NCBI RefSeq assembly: GCF_017355205.1
Contig: NZ_JADIJK010000022.1
Span: 1-64,000, forward strand
Reading direction: 5' to 3'
Length of the DNA stretch: 64,000 nucleotides
Source of the DNA: Bacillus sp. SD088
Lineage (GTDB): Bacteria; Bacillota; Bacilli; Bacillales; Bacillaceae_C
Positions 11,201 to 19,829 of this stretch are shown here, piece after piece. The position numbers and the translations under genes were made by a program. The number at the start of each line of letters is the position of its first letter. Positions within the stretch are counted from its first letter, which is position 1. The notes below the pieces were generated by a model. It was not told the DNA's origin. It made no database searches and saw only the letters and a list, made by a program, of their open reading frames with translations.

Positions 11201-11988
11201 TTATTTAATAAACGTTTGGAGACAACAAACGCAATATCTTCACGAACAATCCGTGTTTCTTTAAATCGTTCTTTTACTCTTCTTAATGAATCTGCAACAA
11301 AACGGAAATGGGGATTATCAAATAGCATTTCCTGTACGCCAGAAATAAATCGAAAGCGGGAATTACTACAAACTTCCCCTACTTCTCTTAAAAAACCGAG
11401 ATCCAATGTTAATTGCATTTCATTTCTACTACGTAAATAATCTAATAACTCATCAATAACTAAGAGTAATCCTTGATCTGGATATTCTTCATGGAATAGA
11501 TCCATCATTTCGTATAACATATCTTTATTGTTCGTAACTTGATCAGCAGGTGGGAATGTATAATCAATCCCCATTCTTTCTAGTCCTTTCTCCAAGTGTT
11601 GGCAAATAATATCGCGTAAAGACATTGTAACGGCGCCAAACTCTGCACGAATCACTTTAAATTTACCTTCAATTTCTTTCGCTTTTTCAGCTACCTTTTC
11701 ATAACGAAGATACTGGCTAGATTCAGGTAACTCTGCTATAGTAGAAACAACACTCATTAAGTGTGATTTACCTGATCCATAGTTTCCAACAATCAGCATT
11801 CCACGGTTATCAACCATACGTTCAAACTGGAGATTTTCAAAGATATCATCCATTAACTTATCTGCCATATGATCAGAAATAACATATGATTGCAATAGTG
11901 AAATTGCCTTTTCTTTATCATCAGCCTCTCTTAATTGAATAACCGATTCAATAGGCTCAAATGAAATTAAATCATTATAATAAAGCAT
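8287..11988 (-). CDS. brxC: BrxC/PglY-like large ATPase (DUF6079 type)
   Basis: A 1233-residue P-loop ATPase. Walker A is VGNYGSGKSHLM (about 67-78) and Walker B is LLLVIDELLDYL (174-185), followed by a sensor-like FRFISGVQEM. Long coiled-coil segments lie around residues 880-1080, and a Cys-containing knuckle PECPNCHFNP begins near residue 1092. Large ATPases of this type (BrxC in most BREX types, PglY in Pgl) organise the BREX complex on DNA. It is 15 bp downstream of brxF and 15 bp upstream of pglX. Full length, with no lesions seen. Confidence 0.85.
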   Translation of the reverse strand: MLYYNDLISFEPIESVIQLREADDKEKAISLLQSYVISDHMADKLMDDIFENLQFERMVDNRGMLIVGNYGSGKSHLMSVVSTIAELPESSQYLRYEKVAEKAKEIEGKFKVIRAEFGAVTMSLRDIICQHLEKGLERMGIDYTFPPADQVTNNKDMLYEMMDLFHEEYPDQGLLLVIDELLDYLRSRNEMQLTLDLGFLREVGEVCSNSRFRFISGVQEMLFDNPHFRFVADSLRRVKERFKETRIVREDIAFVVSKRLLNKNEEQKALIREHLSKFTKMYNGLSEEIETYVNMFPIHPAYLEMFERVNIAEKRVALKTISDEIKKLIPKEVPEDATGFISFDNYWNYIIEDSSLRSNDRVKVIMDKVNTLKGTIQSGVKRQYKAMAEKMVDALAIFRLTTDDLNTPIGLTSEAMRDKLFISYPTLLDFDEDVAEFLKTTIDAAMRDLRNAASFQFISLNDENGQYYINIDEAIPVDELISQRGEMLDNSKLDSYYFDVLKNATEVSDNTYVHGYKIWLHEIPWMDRRVKRQGYLFFGAPNERSTAQPERDFYIYMLQAFDEPKYKDEEKEDEVFFRLKKKNDEFIKLLRLYGGATEMYNYTTTNKKLYHPKISEYQRKLVKWIKEHFVDAYEVVYKGKSASVLDHGIFLPSNPDTLVDLIDSVSQDLLTQRFEVKYSEYPVFRKIDRSFLTKGNMHTYVEDALDYLNGKRKAQGEAILDGLILLDQNGKPTTRKSAYANWVVDLLNQKERGQVLNQNELIEVINTVQGTPDQRLTRKFDMEPELLVVVLGALIQSGEIVVTIDGTTYEAMNFSDFVRLPVEDITYFSHIKKPSGLPIPEIQGLADMFDTFKVDFSDTESVDRVILQIISGAKRETSRTVEMLANLRGKFQKWDGPLFTPEEIEEYTDQLNSLNEFLQGLQVYNTRAKMVNLKYDVARIEQEKGHLELINKLESLQKRLIEYTKVADYLTKARYIVSPSKEWINNIDIALDNLSIALKNDEDCSREVADLERLKKEYIDHYLGLHQRNRLNATENRKKAGLLEDDRHDAIQLLSTRIELFRTSNVFDDWKGKIQSLKDCYHLTADKLEHRPECPNCHFNPREELNREKVSIEELDEELDSILTKWTDTLLTNFNDPVVKESIELLEGNQKQLIQSFIENQAFQLPISVELIKVINIVLKGIHQEKIDVEQLVKVVGDGNPITIQEAKHNFEKLLRAMVGKNDESRVRLTVKK

Positions 11989-12003
11989 CTCAATTTCCTC
12001 ACT

Positions 12004-12444
12004 TTACTTTATATATACTTTTCCTTCAAAATTATCACTAACAAAATACTCGGGATGTCCATACTCTGCATAAATTAATTGGCCACCTACATATCTACCA
12101 GGCCATTCAACAATCAATTTGTATGCTTTACTTAGATTTTCTAGTAGACGAATTGGATTTATTTGTAATATAGGATCAAATAAAATATCAATATGTTGTA
12201 AGATGTAAATATTTTCTTTGCTCTTTAGAACTTTCTCCAAAAGCTCATCAATATACATTGGGTATTCCTGTTTCGTAATACTAATTAGGCTTTCACTTAG
12301 CACATGATTTACATTTATTTTTTCATAATCATCAAGCAAAGGAATTCTCGAGTGAAATTGCTCATTCCGATCAACTATAAAAATCAACTTATGATACCAG
12401 CTATCAATCTGGCTAATATCATTTTTCAAACTATGTATATTCAT
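12004..12444 (-). CDS. brxF: BrxF-like protein lacking a P-loop
   Basis: A 146-residue protein placed directly before brxC, where BREX type 3 systems carry BrxF. Family features remembered from BrxF are present: VNHVLSESLISIT, the LFDPILQINPIRLLENLSK segment, and the IVEWPG and YAEYGHPEYF endings. BrxF is described as P-loop containing, yet here the expected Walker A position (after KLIFIVDRNEQF) has no GxGKT/S, so nucleotide binding is probably lost. Its own promoter is proposed at 12489-12518, with an AAAGGA ribosome site. It could be an adaptor that acts only through protein contacts. Confidence 0.7.
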   Translation of the reverse strand: MNIHSLKNDISQIDSWYHKLIFIVDRNEQFHSRIPLLDDYEKINVNHVLSESLISITKQEYPMYIDELLEKVLKSKENIYILQHIDILFDPILQINPIRLLENLSKAYKLIVEWPGRYVGGQLIYAEYGHPEYFVSDNFEGKVYIK

Positions 12445-12488
12445 GTCAAAACATCCTTTTTGAATGCTAAAATGATATTTTCTAATTA

Positions 12489-12518
12489 ATTATATATAAT
12501 CCCAATTTCCTAGTGCAA
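12489..12518 (-). promoter_or_regulatory. Predicted promoter of brxF-brxC-pglX-pglZ-brxA
   Basis: On the minus strand, TTGCAC (12513-12518) is followed after 18 bp by TATAAT (12489-12494), close to the sigma-A consensus. It lies about 45 bp upstream of the brxF start and after a terminator-like hairpin of the drmB gene, so the core BREX genes may be transcribed apart from the broken drmAB pair. Confidence 0.5.
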
Positions 12519-12591
12519 ATTTCCTTTATTTTGTATAAATAGCTATACTTATTCTAAGTATATCGTAATTTTAACATCCCTTAAACAAATA

Positions 12592-12618
12592 GAGTGTAGA
12601 TTTTAATAAACTACACCC
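12592..12618 (-). terminator. Terminator-like hairpin after drmB
   Basis: GTGTAG (12594-12599) pairs with CTACAC (12611-12616), extended by weaker pairs. It starts 10 bp after the drmB stop and is followed on the minus strand by a U-rich tract. Confidence 0.5.
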
Positions 12619-12627
12619 TAAGAATTA

Positions 12628-14340
12628 TTATATATGAAAATAACCAACATTTTCATCGGGATTAATGTTCAATAACAACCTCCTATCCAACAACTGATTT
12701 CCCCATTCACAAGACGTTTCTGATACGTAAGAACAAGCATGGCATGCTGCACCATTTGCTGTTGAATGATACTTAAATTGTCCTTCCGAACAGTTCGGAT
12801 CCGAAGAGCAATACATCATACGTTCCATTGCACGAATAAAAATTGGATATAATTTATCAGGATCGGCTTGTTCAATTAATCCACCAAGACTTCCCTCCGA
12901 ATCCCCGGAAGCAGTATAGATTAATACTCCTTGCATCACATCGCTACAATAGATTCTTTCCTTTAAGGCAGTTGTGGAATAACCAGAGTATGCAGCTAAT
13001 TCTTTTATTAAGGCATGACTAAATGTATGAAGAAGCAAATGCCTACTCTTAATTGGTAAAGTAGCATAGCCTAGTTGGTCTCTTTGCCGGTTAAATCGTA
13101 TAATCGTATCTTCTGTATATTTAGAATGGTTTGTAGTTCTCTCCCAGTCTTTTAGACTATTTTCATCAAACTGAAAGAAAATTTCTTTTCCATTATTTCG
13201 AATCCCTGGTAACCAATTTGTATTTTTATTCTTCATGATGGGAATCAAATCTTTTTTCTCACTTACTTCAAATCGATCCAAGTATTCAATTCGTGTAAAT
13301 CCTTGTAAAACTTGAATTTCCGGAAGTGACTCGATTTTATGGATGGATGAGAAATAAGGTTTCATTCCCTCGTGGACATCTACCACGTTTGATTTATAAC
13401 CCGTGTGATGTGAATCATCAATTTCTCCTTGAATCAATGTATTCCATTCTTGTTTACGAATCGATTCATACGTTATTTCTTCATCATATTCCCCATCGAG
13501 TATCTTTTTAATTTTTTCTATATCTGATTCATTGAAGTCCAACACTTCCATTATATTTGAAAGCTTTTCTTCTCCCTTTTCCCTTGCTTTCTGTAGTGAC
13601 ATCTTATTTTCATTCACTGCTTCAACAAGAGGGTCAACATTTTGTTCGGAAAGTGGAATTTGTAAGAAACTAGTTACAGCAGGTGAATAAATATTTGATG
13701 CTCCACGTAGATATGTTTCCATTGTTTCTGTACAAGCTTCGGTATTCCCTATCCACGGACGCTCTCCTGAACATGTTTTTATAATCGGTTGAAGTGCTCC
13801 TTTTTTCATAATCGGTCCTAATGATTGCTTTTCCTTACATTTAACACACTGCACACTTAAATCAGATAATGATCCACTATCTCCATGTCGTATGAATTTT
13901 AGAACAGGTTTATCACTCGTACATGCTTTATTTTTATGAACTCATTCCATATACGGAAAATCTTGTATATGTCCATGATTACATGCCACAATAAATCTAC
14001 TAGGATATAATTCTACTTCTTCTCCCTCTTGTTTACAAAAATGACAATGTTTATTTTTAAAATCTGTCATCATATTACATTTCGGACATATTTTCCATTT
14101 CGGAAATTCTCTTGCTCTCACCTTTACTGAGCCCGGTCTCTCATTCAGTAATTTAATATGATTGATGTTATGACCGAGCGCTCTAATAATCCGTTCATCT
14201 TTTTCTTGAGGTGTATACCGTGTATCCCATAAATCAGCAGCCATGACCATTACACTTTGATCCATCATATCTACAATGGATCCTGGACCAAAATGATAAA
14301 GGAGCTGTGACGGACGTAAGGATCCCATATCTTTACTCAT
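12628..14340 (-). pseudogene. drmB: DrmB-like DUF1998 protein gene with in-frame UGA
   Basis: One continuous reading frame of about 570 codons is interrupted by a single TGA at 13942-13944. The first part (132 residues) has a zinc-knuckle region (CPKCNMMTDFKNKHCHFC) and ends RFIVACNHGHIQDFPYME. After the stop the same frame continues VHKNKACTSDKPVL and on through the Cys-rich centre to a C-terminal DUF1998 part with LHTFSHALIKEL, CACSYVSETSC and GGLIEQ. Family members usually have Trp after DFPxxE, so TGG changed to TGA is the simplest reading. Its start overlaps the drmA stop by 8 bp. It is a partner of the DrmA helicase in DISARM and in BREX-3-like loci. UGA readthrough could leave a little full-length protein. 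Confidence 0.8.
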
Positions 14341-16066
14341 CTTCTAACCACATCTCTTCCACTTTTATCTCGCCTTCTACATTTCTTAAAGACATCATTG
14401 CAGGCCTAGATTCTTTTGTTTTGGGTTTCTCTTGAAATTGCTTAAGCAAATGATCTTTAGAATATTGATCTTTTCGATAACTAAGTTGTTCATTATACTT
14501 ATTAGCCATATTCCCCCACCAAGAAATGAATTCGGTCAGTGTGTTTTCCGCTTCTTCGTATTCCCAATTGTTTGTTTTATTAATTCTCGAATGAAACCGA
14601 TGTTTTAATTCCTCTACTTGTTGTGAATAATGAAACTTATTAGCACTTTTTTCTTTGCTGATATCAATAAGTGATTGTCTATGAAATCCTATAAATGCTC
14701 CTGTTAATCCTTTCTTCCGACTGCCCATTGAAAATGGCGTAACACTCATTGCTTCGACATTACGATAGATAGATTGATGATAGGCTCTAAATCTCTCAAA
14801 GTGTGATAGATCGCGTGAACGCATAGAGTTAAATATCGTTAATACTAATCCTGGAAACTCCCTACCTACACGACTGGTAGCTTGAATATACTCTGAAGTG
14901 GTTTTCGGTTGGCCATGCATGAGCATAATTCCTAATCGATTAATATCAACACCAACAGATATCATATTGGTTGCAAGTACTGCATCTAGAGCTCCTTTTT
15001 CTTTCATCGTTTTTTCCATTTTAGATAGTAATTCAGGTATTTCTTTAGCCTTTTTTCTACTCGTCATTTCTTCCACATATAATTCATGTGGAAATGCTTT
15101 GTCACTATCTAACATGTCTAACCTAGTAGGAATTTCATTTTTAAAAGTAGTCAACATTCCAGATAATTCTTTCACTGTATTAAAATACCCTAACATTGTC
15201 CAGTAAGGATCCATATACTCTGATTCACCTGAACGTGTAATCGTAGTCAAGGCTGCGTACGTTTGTATAGATTGGATTTTACCACTTACTCCTGGTGCAC
15301 AAATACCAACATATAATCGTCCTGGCTGGTCAGTAGTATTGACAGAGTAGGAAACAAAGTTATCATCCGACTTCTGAACTGCTAAGGGAAATTGTGTTAC
15401 ATCTCTTCCATATAAAGCTCTGACTTGAGCCTCTGCACCACGAATCGTAGCTGTTGACGCAATAATCTTTGGACCTTTTCCATCTTGTTGACAAAGTAAA
15501 TCAACAGCTACCTCATATAATCCTGTTAGTGATCCAAGAGGTCCTGATATCAAATGAAGTTCATCCTGAATAATCAATTCGGGTGGTTTTAAACGATTTA
15601 TACTTTCCCATCCACGTTTTGATTCTTTGTCTTCATATCTAAAGCCATGTTCTGGGTGATAAAAGTTCTTTTGGCCAAAAAGTTCATACATATTATTTTT
15701 CCAAGGAAGTTGCGCTATTTTATCTACCGTACCAATGATTATGGTCGGTACTTGTTTGTATATTTCTTCATCAACTGTATAAACTGGGAGTCCTTGTTCC
15801 CCATGGAATTCACACAGAGGATGGTGACATCTGATTCTTTGCATTTTTTCCGTGATTTCATAATCATCTGTCGTTAATGTTGTTCCACACCATGGACAAG
15901 AGTTAAGCTGCATCGGATTTCCTTTTAATACTTCTTTTCCTTGTTTTAATTCTTCTAATTTCTCACTAGCTTCTTTTAGTCGATTGGGAGAGGAGTCACT
16001 TCCAATCCATAATCCAATACTAAAAGGAACTGTACCGTAAAGATGCGGCTTTTCAGCTTGTAACCG
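14333..16066 (-). pseudogene. drmA: DrmA/BrxHII-type helicase, 5'-truncated
   Basis: C-terminal portion of a large SF2 helicase. The frame is open back to 16066, upstream of the first Met at 15913, and that extra stretch (GTVPFSIGLWIGSD, then NPMQLNSCPWCGTTL) reads as the expected interior of DrmA. Visible motifs include IIQDELHLISG (Walker B-like), IASTATIRGA (motif III), MISVGVDINRLGIMLMHGQP (motif V) and YIQATSRVGRE (motif VI). The Walker A domain is missing because the sequence ends at an ISL3 element, and no remainder is found on its far side. Helicase activity is therefore almost certainly lost. Confidence 0.85.
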
Positions 16067-16071
16067 TCAAG

Positions 16072-17784
16072 TACTTACGCACTCTTGGTGAAAAGATACT
16101 CGTAGAATCAATGCAATATTTTTGTGTTTTTTAAATTTGATATAAAACCCTGTTTTTTAGTACGGAAAAACCGGCTCTACCGTACATTATTCGTTTAATC
16201 ATTTTCAAACGGTTTACATGGCCTTCGGTAATCCCATTATTCCACTCTTCTTGAACGCTCAATTTGACTGCCTGCAGATCTTGTCTGAGTCCGTTTATAA
16301 AGGATTTGACATGAGATAAATCGGATTCGTTATAATGATTCATCCAGTATTCCAGAGATTCAATGCTTTTTTCTGAAAACAAGTTACGGAAAGAACCGAC
16401 AAGTTCATCGATAACTTTTAATTCAGGGAATACTTCAAGTAGTTTGGGATGTAATTGACGAAGGCATTCTATATGATTATTCTTTTCAAAGTCCCAGATG
16501 ATCTTAATGATTTTTTGGCGGAAGTAATACGATTTTGGTTCAAGATTTTTTGCATTCCTGCGTTCTTCCGCAATCATCGCATTTAAAGTAGAGAGTGATC
16601 CTGTATACCCTTTTGAACGACAAACTTTTTCAATTTGATGGTTCGTGTTCGACTGTTCTTTTAAAAGGAGCGAGTGAATAAGTGGACGGTATTTTTGATA
16701 TGGACTTCCTCGTTTATTGCTTGGTTTTCCTTTTTGTCTCAGGTCTTTATAGACTGTTCCGCGTGAAATCTGGCATTTTTTCTGAATGGCTGTTACGGAA
16801 TAGCCCTGTTCATACAAACGTTGAACTTGTTGAATTCGTTCCCATCTCTTTTCCTCGTTTTGAATTCTACGAGTTTCATCCTTTCGAGCTGGCACTATTG
16901 GCGTAGCTTTCTTAGAAGCCGACAGTTCCGGATTAGGGGGCTTCCATTTCAAAGGTACAATACTAGTAATCGTTTTCTTTATTGCTTCAAAAAGTTGATG
17001 AAGAATATGCCATCGATCACCTACTTGAGTTATAGATGAAGATGCCTCTGTAATGGCTTTCGCATAAGATTTAGAGCCATCTCGGGTAATTAGTGCAATA
17101 TTCGAATGTGATTTCAACCACTCTGTCACGTCTTCCTGCTTGCGTGTTTTCAAAAGATCAATCGGCTTTTTTGTTATTAAATCAACAAAAATTGTTCCAT
17201 AAGTCATCCTTTTTTTGAAAGCAAAATCATCAATACCGACGAAAGGGAGATGTTTCATTTTCGAATGAAACTGCCTCAACTCTGCGAAGCAATGTATCGT
17301 GACTAACAGGAATTTGAAGTGCCCTGCAGACTTTTTCCGCAGTAAGGCAATTAGTTGAAAAAGCTATTTTCTCAATCGCCTTTTCCAATCTATCAGTTTT
17401 TCTTTTATATGGCTGAAGCCACGACAGGCGCTCAGTAAAAATTGATTTTGGGCAATAAGGATTATCACAAAACCATTTATGAGTAAGGATTTGAAAATGA
17501 ACATGGTGGTCCGAAATCGGTAAGTCATCAACATTCCGGCAGTATCGACTGTGGGCGCGAGTTGAGTAATTTTGACAAGAGGGGCAGATAGCTAAAGTTG
17601 AATCAATCTGAATAATAAAGAAGAGTTCACTTTCTGTTTGTTTTTCATAAATAATCTGTGCATTCTCATCCAAACAGGAAATCGGATCAACGATAGAAGT
17701 GCTCACTTTTATCAACTCCTTAGTATTTTACTAATCTATACCCAAAAACATAACTCTTCTAATCACCAAAAGTGCGTAAGAACC
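16072..17784 (-). mobile_element. ISL3-family insertion sequence
   Basis: Bounded by 18-bp inverted repeats at 16074-16091 and 17763-17780 (CTTACGCACTCTTGGTGA at the left) that differ at one position. One transposase gene of ISL3 type fills the element. The bases just outside the repeats differ at the two ends, and no 8-bp target duplication is visible, which suggests a deletion or rearrangement after insertion. It truncates drmA. Confidence 0.85.
16131..17715 (-). pseudogene. ISL3 transposase, frameshifted
   Basis: The N-terminal frame (17230-17715, 161 residues) has the zinc-binding region (AICPSCQNYSTRAHSRYCR) and ends soon after SHDTLLRRV. The family normally continues directly with RQF..LPFVGIDDFAFKKR, which is found in another frame (16131-17279) holding the catalytic domain, an internal HTH (YSVTAIQKKCQISRGTVYKD) and the C-terminal GRAGFSVLKNR. 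A +1 shift near 17275 is needed to join them. A single-base insertion or two-base deletion is likely, since the site has no obvious slippery heptamer. Probably inactive. Confidence 0.85.
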
Positions 17785-17932
17785 AGTCTAGTTTAGCAGT
17801 TACATTTGGTTAAAAAATTTAATCTCTTAATCACTATATTATAATGAGATGGATTAATGCTTTAATGAATTTTTCTATTGTTCAATTCAAAAATTAAAAC
17901 TTTATTTATACCACTACCAGGCGCACTAAAAA

Positions 17933-17966
17933 AATCCACTTGATAAAAAAACGATCAAAATGGATT
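17933..17966 (-). terminator. Rho-independent terminator of the 18.0-kb small gene
   Basis: On the minus strand AATCCA...GAT pairs with ATC...TGGATT and is followed by a run of T. It lies about 40 bp after the stop at 18007. Confidence 0.7.
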
Positions 17967-18006
17967 CTTAATTAGCAATTTCAAGCCTTTTCCTCGAAAC
18001 AACATC

Positions 18007-18195
18007 TTATTTCTTCTTCCTTTTTGAAAAGAAAATATAGAATGTGAAAGTTACATATAAGAATAAGATGATAGTTGTAATTCTAGGAGAATTACCAACT
18101 TGAACTTGATGAATGATTTCTATTAGTGAATATAAAAGTATACTGATAACAATGAGTAAAATAAATATCGAACGCTTATTTCTTTTATCTTTCAT
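18007..18195 (-). CDS. Small two-TM membrane protein, unknown
   Basis: A 62-residue protein beginning MKDKRNKRS and ending in a basic KRKKK tail, with two hydrophobic segments (IFILLIVISILLYSLI and ITTIILFLYVTFTFYIFF). The start is chosen at an ATG eight bases after GGGAGA; the frame is open further upstream to 18285 without a ribosome site. A terminator follows. No family recognised; the basic ends suggest both termini are in the cytoplasm. Confidence 0.6.
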   Translation of the reverse strand: MKDKRNKRSIFILLIVISILLYSLIEIIHQVQVGNSPRITTIILFLYVTFTFYIFFSKRKKK

Positions 18196-18399
18196 GACAT
18201 TTATCTCCCATATCACAAAATTGTCAATTGCGCTCGAAGCCAGAAATGCATCTTCCTTTATCTTGTAAGAGTATCGGGTACCCATGCTTCTTATAACCGA
18301 TTACCATATGCCTCCCCTTCATCTCGGGTGGATCATATTCAGCAGCCACAATTATCGCGGGAGGTAAATTTGAGAGATCATCGATAGGAAAAGGTGATG

Positions 18400-19032
18400 T
18401 CAATACATGACTCGCGGCGCCTTTCCTATATTACTCGTGTCAGACAGCTGCCTAAGCATGAAATCAGCAAGATCCGCACGTGAGATCGTTAGAATGAAGG
18501 AACGCTGTTCAATAATCTCCCCACTTCTGTAATTGCCTGTCTGGTTGCCATTTGTCAATCTGGGGGGACGAACGATCGTCCAGTCGAGATTGCTGTTCTT
18601 TACAATCTGTTCCTTGACCTCATGGTCGGCAACTACATTACGGAGCAATTGAACAACGATGTATTTAATAAAGAAACCTAATCCCTTACGACCTTCCTTA
18701 ACCCCTAGGAAGGACAAATAAATGAATCGGTTTACGTGTTGCTTCTTCATCGCTAACGTAATGTTGCCAACACCTTCAATCAGTGCCGGATCCCTTCGCA
18801 AAGGAGAAGAAGCGCCAAGCGCGCAAAATATCGCATTCTGCTCCTGTACAGCAAGTTCGACCGAGGCGTAGTCAGTCACATTTCCTTGAATGAACTTTAA
18901 CTGTTCATGCTGAATCTGTAGCTTCGATGGATTACGCACAAATGCGGTCACATGATAGCCCTGCGCTAACGCCTGTTTGACCAGTTCATGTCCAGTAGCA
19001 CCTGATGCGCCGAAAATTGTAATATTCATCAT
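18400..19032 (-). CDS. NAD(P)-binding reductase, NmrA/SDR type (copy A)
   Basis: About 210 residues with an N-terminal Rossmann motif FGASGATGHELV near residues 5-16, a LGASSPLRR segment and an IVRPPRLTN substrate-side motif, like atypical SDRs of the biliverdin/flavin reductase and NmrA group. The physiological substrate is unknown. Start taken at ATG 19032, preceded by a GGTGAG; a second ATG lies one codon later. A near-identical copy lies at 30138-30770; the last two thirds of the two genes appear identical in DNA by eye while the 5' parts and flanks differ. Confidence 0.85.
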   Translation of the reverse strand: MMNITIFGASGATGHELVKQALAQGYHVTAFVRNPSKLQIQHEQLKFIQGNVTDYASVELAVQEQNAIFCALGASSPLRRDPALIEGVGNITLAMKKQHVNRFIYLSFLGVKEGRKGLGFFIKYIVVQLLRNVVADHEVKEQIVKNSNLDWTIVRPPRLTNGNQTGNYRSGEIIEQRSFILTISRADLADFMLRQLSDTSNIGKAPRVMY

Positions 19033-19201
19033 CTCACCCATACTTTCGTTTTGTTTATAGTACAAATCATATTGATCCTACTGGGGTTCGCCAACAAAAC
19101 TTGGAAATCGTATGTTAAGAGCAAACATAAGCCACAAACATCTATGAGAAGCATATCATTTGCTTAATAAATAATGTTATAAGAGTATATTTCATATTTT
19201 G

Positions 19202-19213
19202 TTGTTGCAACAA
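19202..19213. promoter_or_regulatory. Palindrome TTGTTGCAACAA upstream of the reductase
   Basis: A perfect 12-bp palindrome about 170 bp upstream of the reductase start. The paralogous upstream region near 30945 has a degraded form (TTGTTGTAACAA). It could be an operator, but no matching regulator gene is adjacent. Confidence 0.35.
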
Positions 19214-19318
19214 ATGTGGTTATACAAAGGGCTGACAGTGATTTACAAAAATAGTTACTCTGAATTATGCATATACTTACTTTACAGTGAGGAAATTTTC
19301 TAAAATGATTCTATCATT

Positions 19319-19738
19319 TTAGAAACTCTTTAAATTATCTTCATGTAGTGGTGAATTCTCTTCTTCACTCACAACACTAAATGGATTACCATCAGGATCA
19401 AAGAAATCAAACCCCTTCATGACAACGTAATCATGTATTTCAGTTGTTTTAACATCATTTCGTTTGAGGTGATTATATGCTGTTTGAATATCATCAACCA
19501 CAAAATTATAATAGGCATTCTTTCTCTTCCCTTTAATTGTAAACTCAGTTGGTTGAGGCTTGTCAACTTTGATTAGAGCAAGTCCCTTAGTGTCTTTAGG
19601 AAAAATGTAATCTACACCATGATCTTCACCTTCTTCTCTCCACTCATCAACTTTTAAAACTCCTAAGTTCTTTTCGTACCATTTTTTCGAACGTTCCAAA
19701 TTAGTTACTGGAATAAAAATACCGCCAATTTTAAACAT
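19319..19738 (-). CDS. VOC-family (glyoxalase/bleomycin-resistance fold) protein
   Basis: A 139-residue vicinal-oxygen-chelate protein. The N-terminal half starts FKIGGIFIPVTNLERSKKWYEKNLG, the classic first beta-alpha-beta unit, and the second half has FFDPDGNPFSVVSEE with the expected Glu ligand. The substrate cannot be told from sequence: dioxygenase, lyase and antibiotic-binding roles are all possible. Start at ATG 19738 after AAGGAG. It is divergent from the ECF sigma gene across about 90 bp, so the two may share control. Confidence 0.85.
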   Translation of the reverse strand: MFKIGGIFIPVTNLERSKKWYEKNLGVLKVDEWREEGEDHGVDYIFPKDTKGLALIKVDKPQPTEFTIKGKRKNAYYNFVVDDIQTAYNHLKRNDVKTTEIHDYVVMKGFDFFDPDGNPFSVVSEEENSPLHEDNLKSF

Positions 19739-19829
19739 AAATATCACCACTCCTTATTTTCAATTCATACATAAACGATTATAATAAGAGAAAAGTTACA
19801 TTTTTTTATTATTTTTTGGCGGTGAGCAA

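Noticed and set aside
10955-11440. Plus-strand 161-residue frame inside brxC
   Set aside because: Fully antisense to the Walker-region coding sequence of the ATPase; composition reflects the opposite strand.
2815-16066. Calling the locus a DISARM system
   Set aside because: drmA and drmB are present, but there is no PLD-type drmC and no DISARM-type methyltransferase gene; PglZ, BrxF and the DUF6079 ATPase point to BREX type 3.
16131-17715. Programmed frameshift in the ISL3 transposase
   Set aside because: The shift required is +1 and there is no slippery heptamer or stimulatory stem evident; family transposases are usually single-frame, so mutation is more likely.
1-17784. Composite transposon carrying the defence genes
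   Set aside because: The flanking insertion sequences belong to unrelated families (IS21 and ISL3) and one truncates drmA, so they cannot mobilise the interval together.
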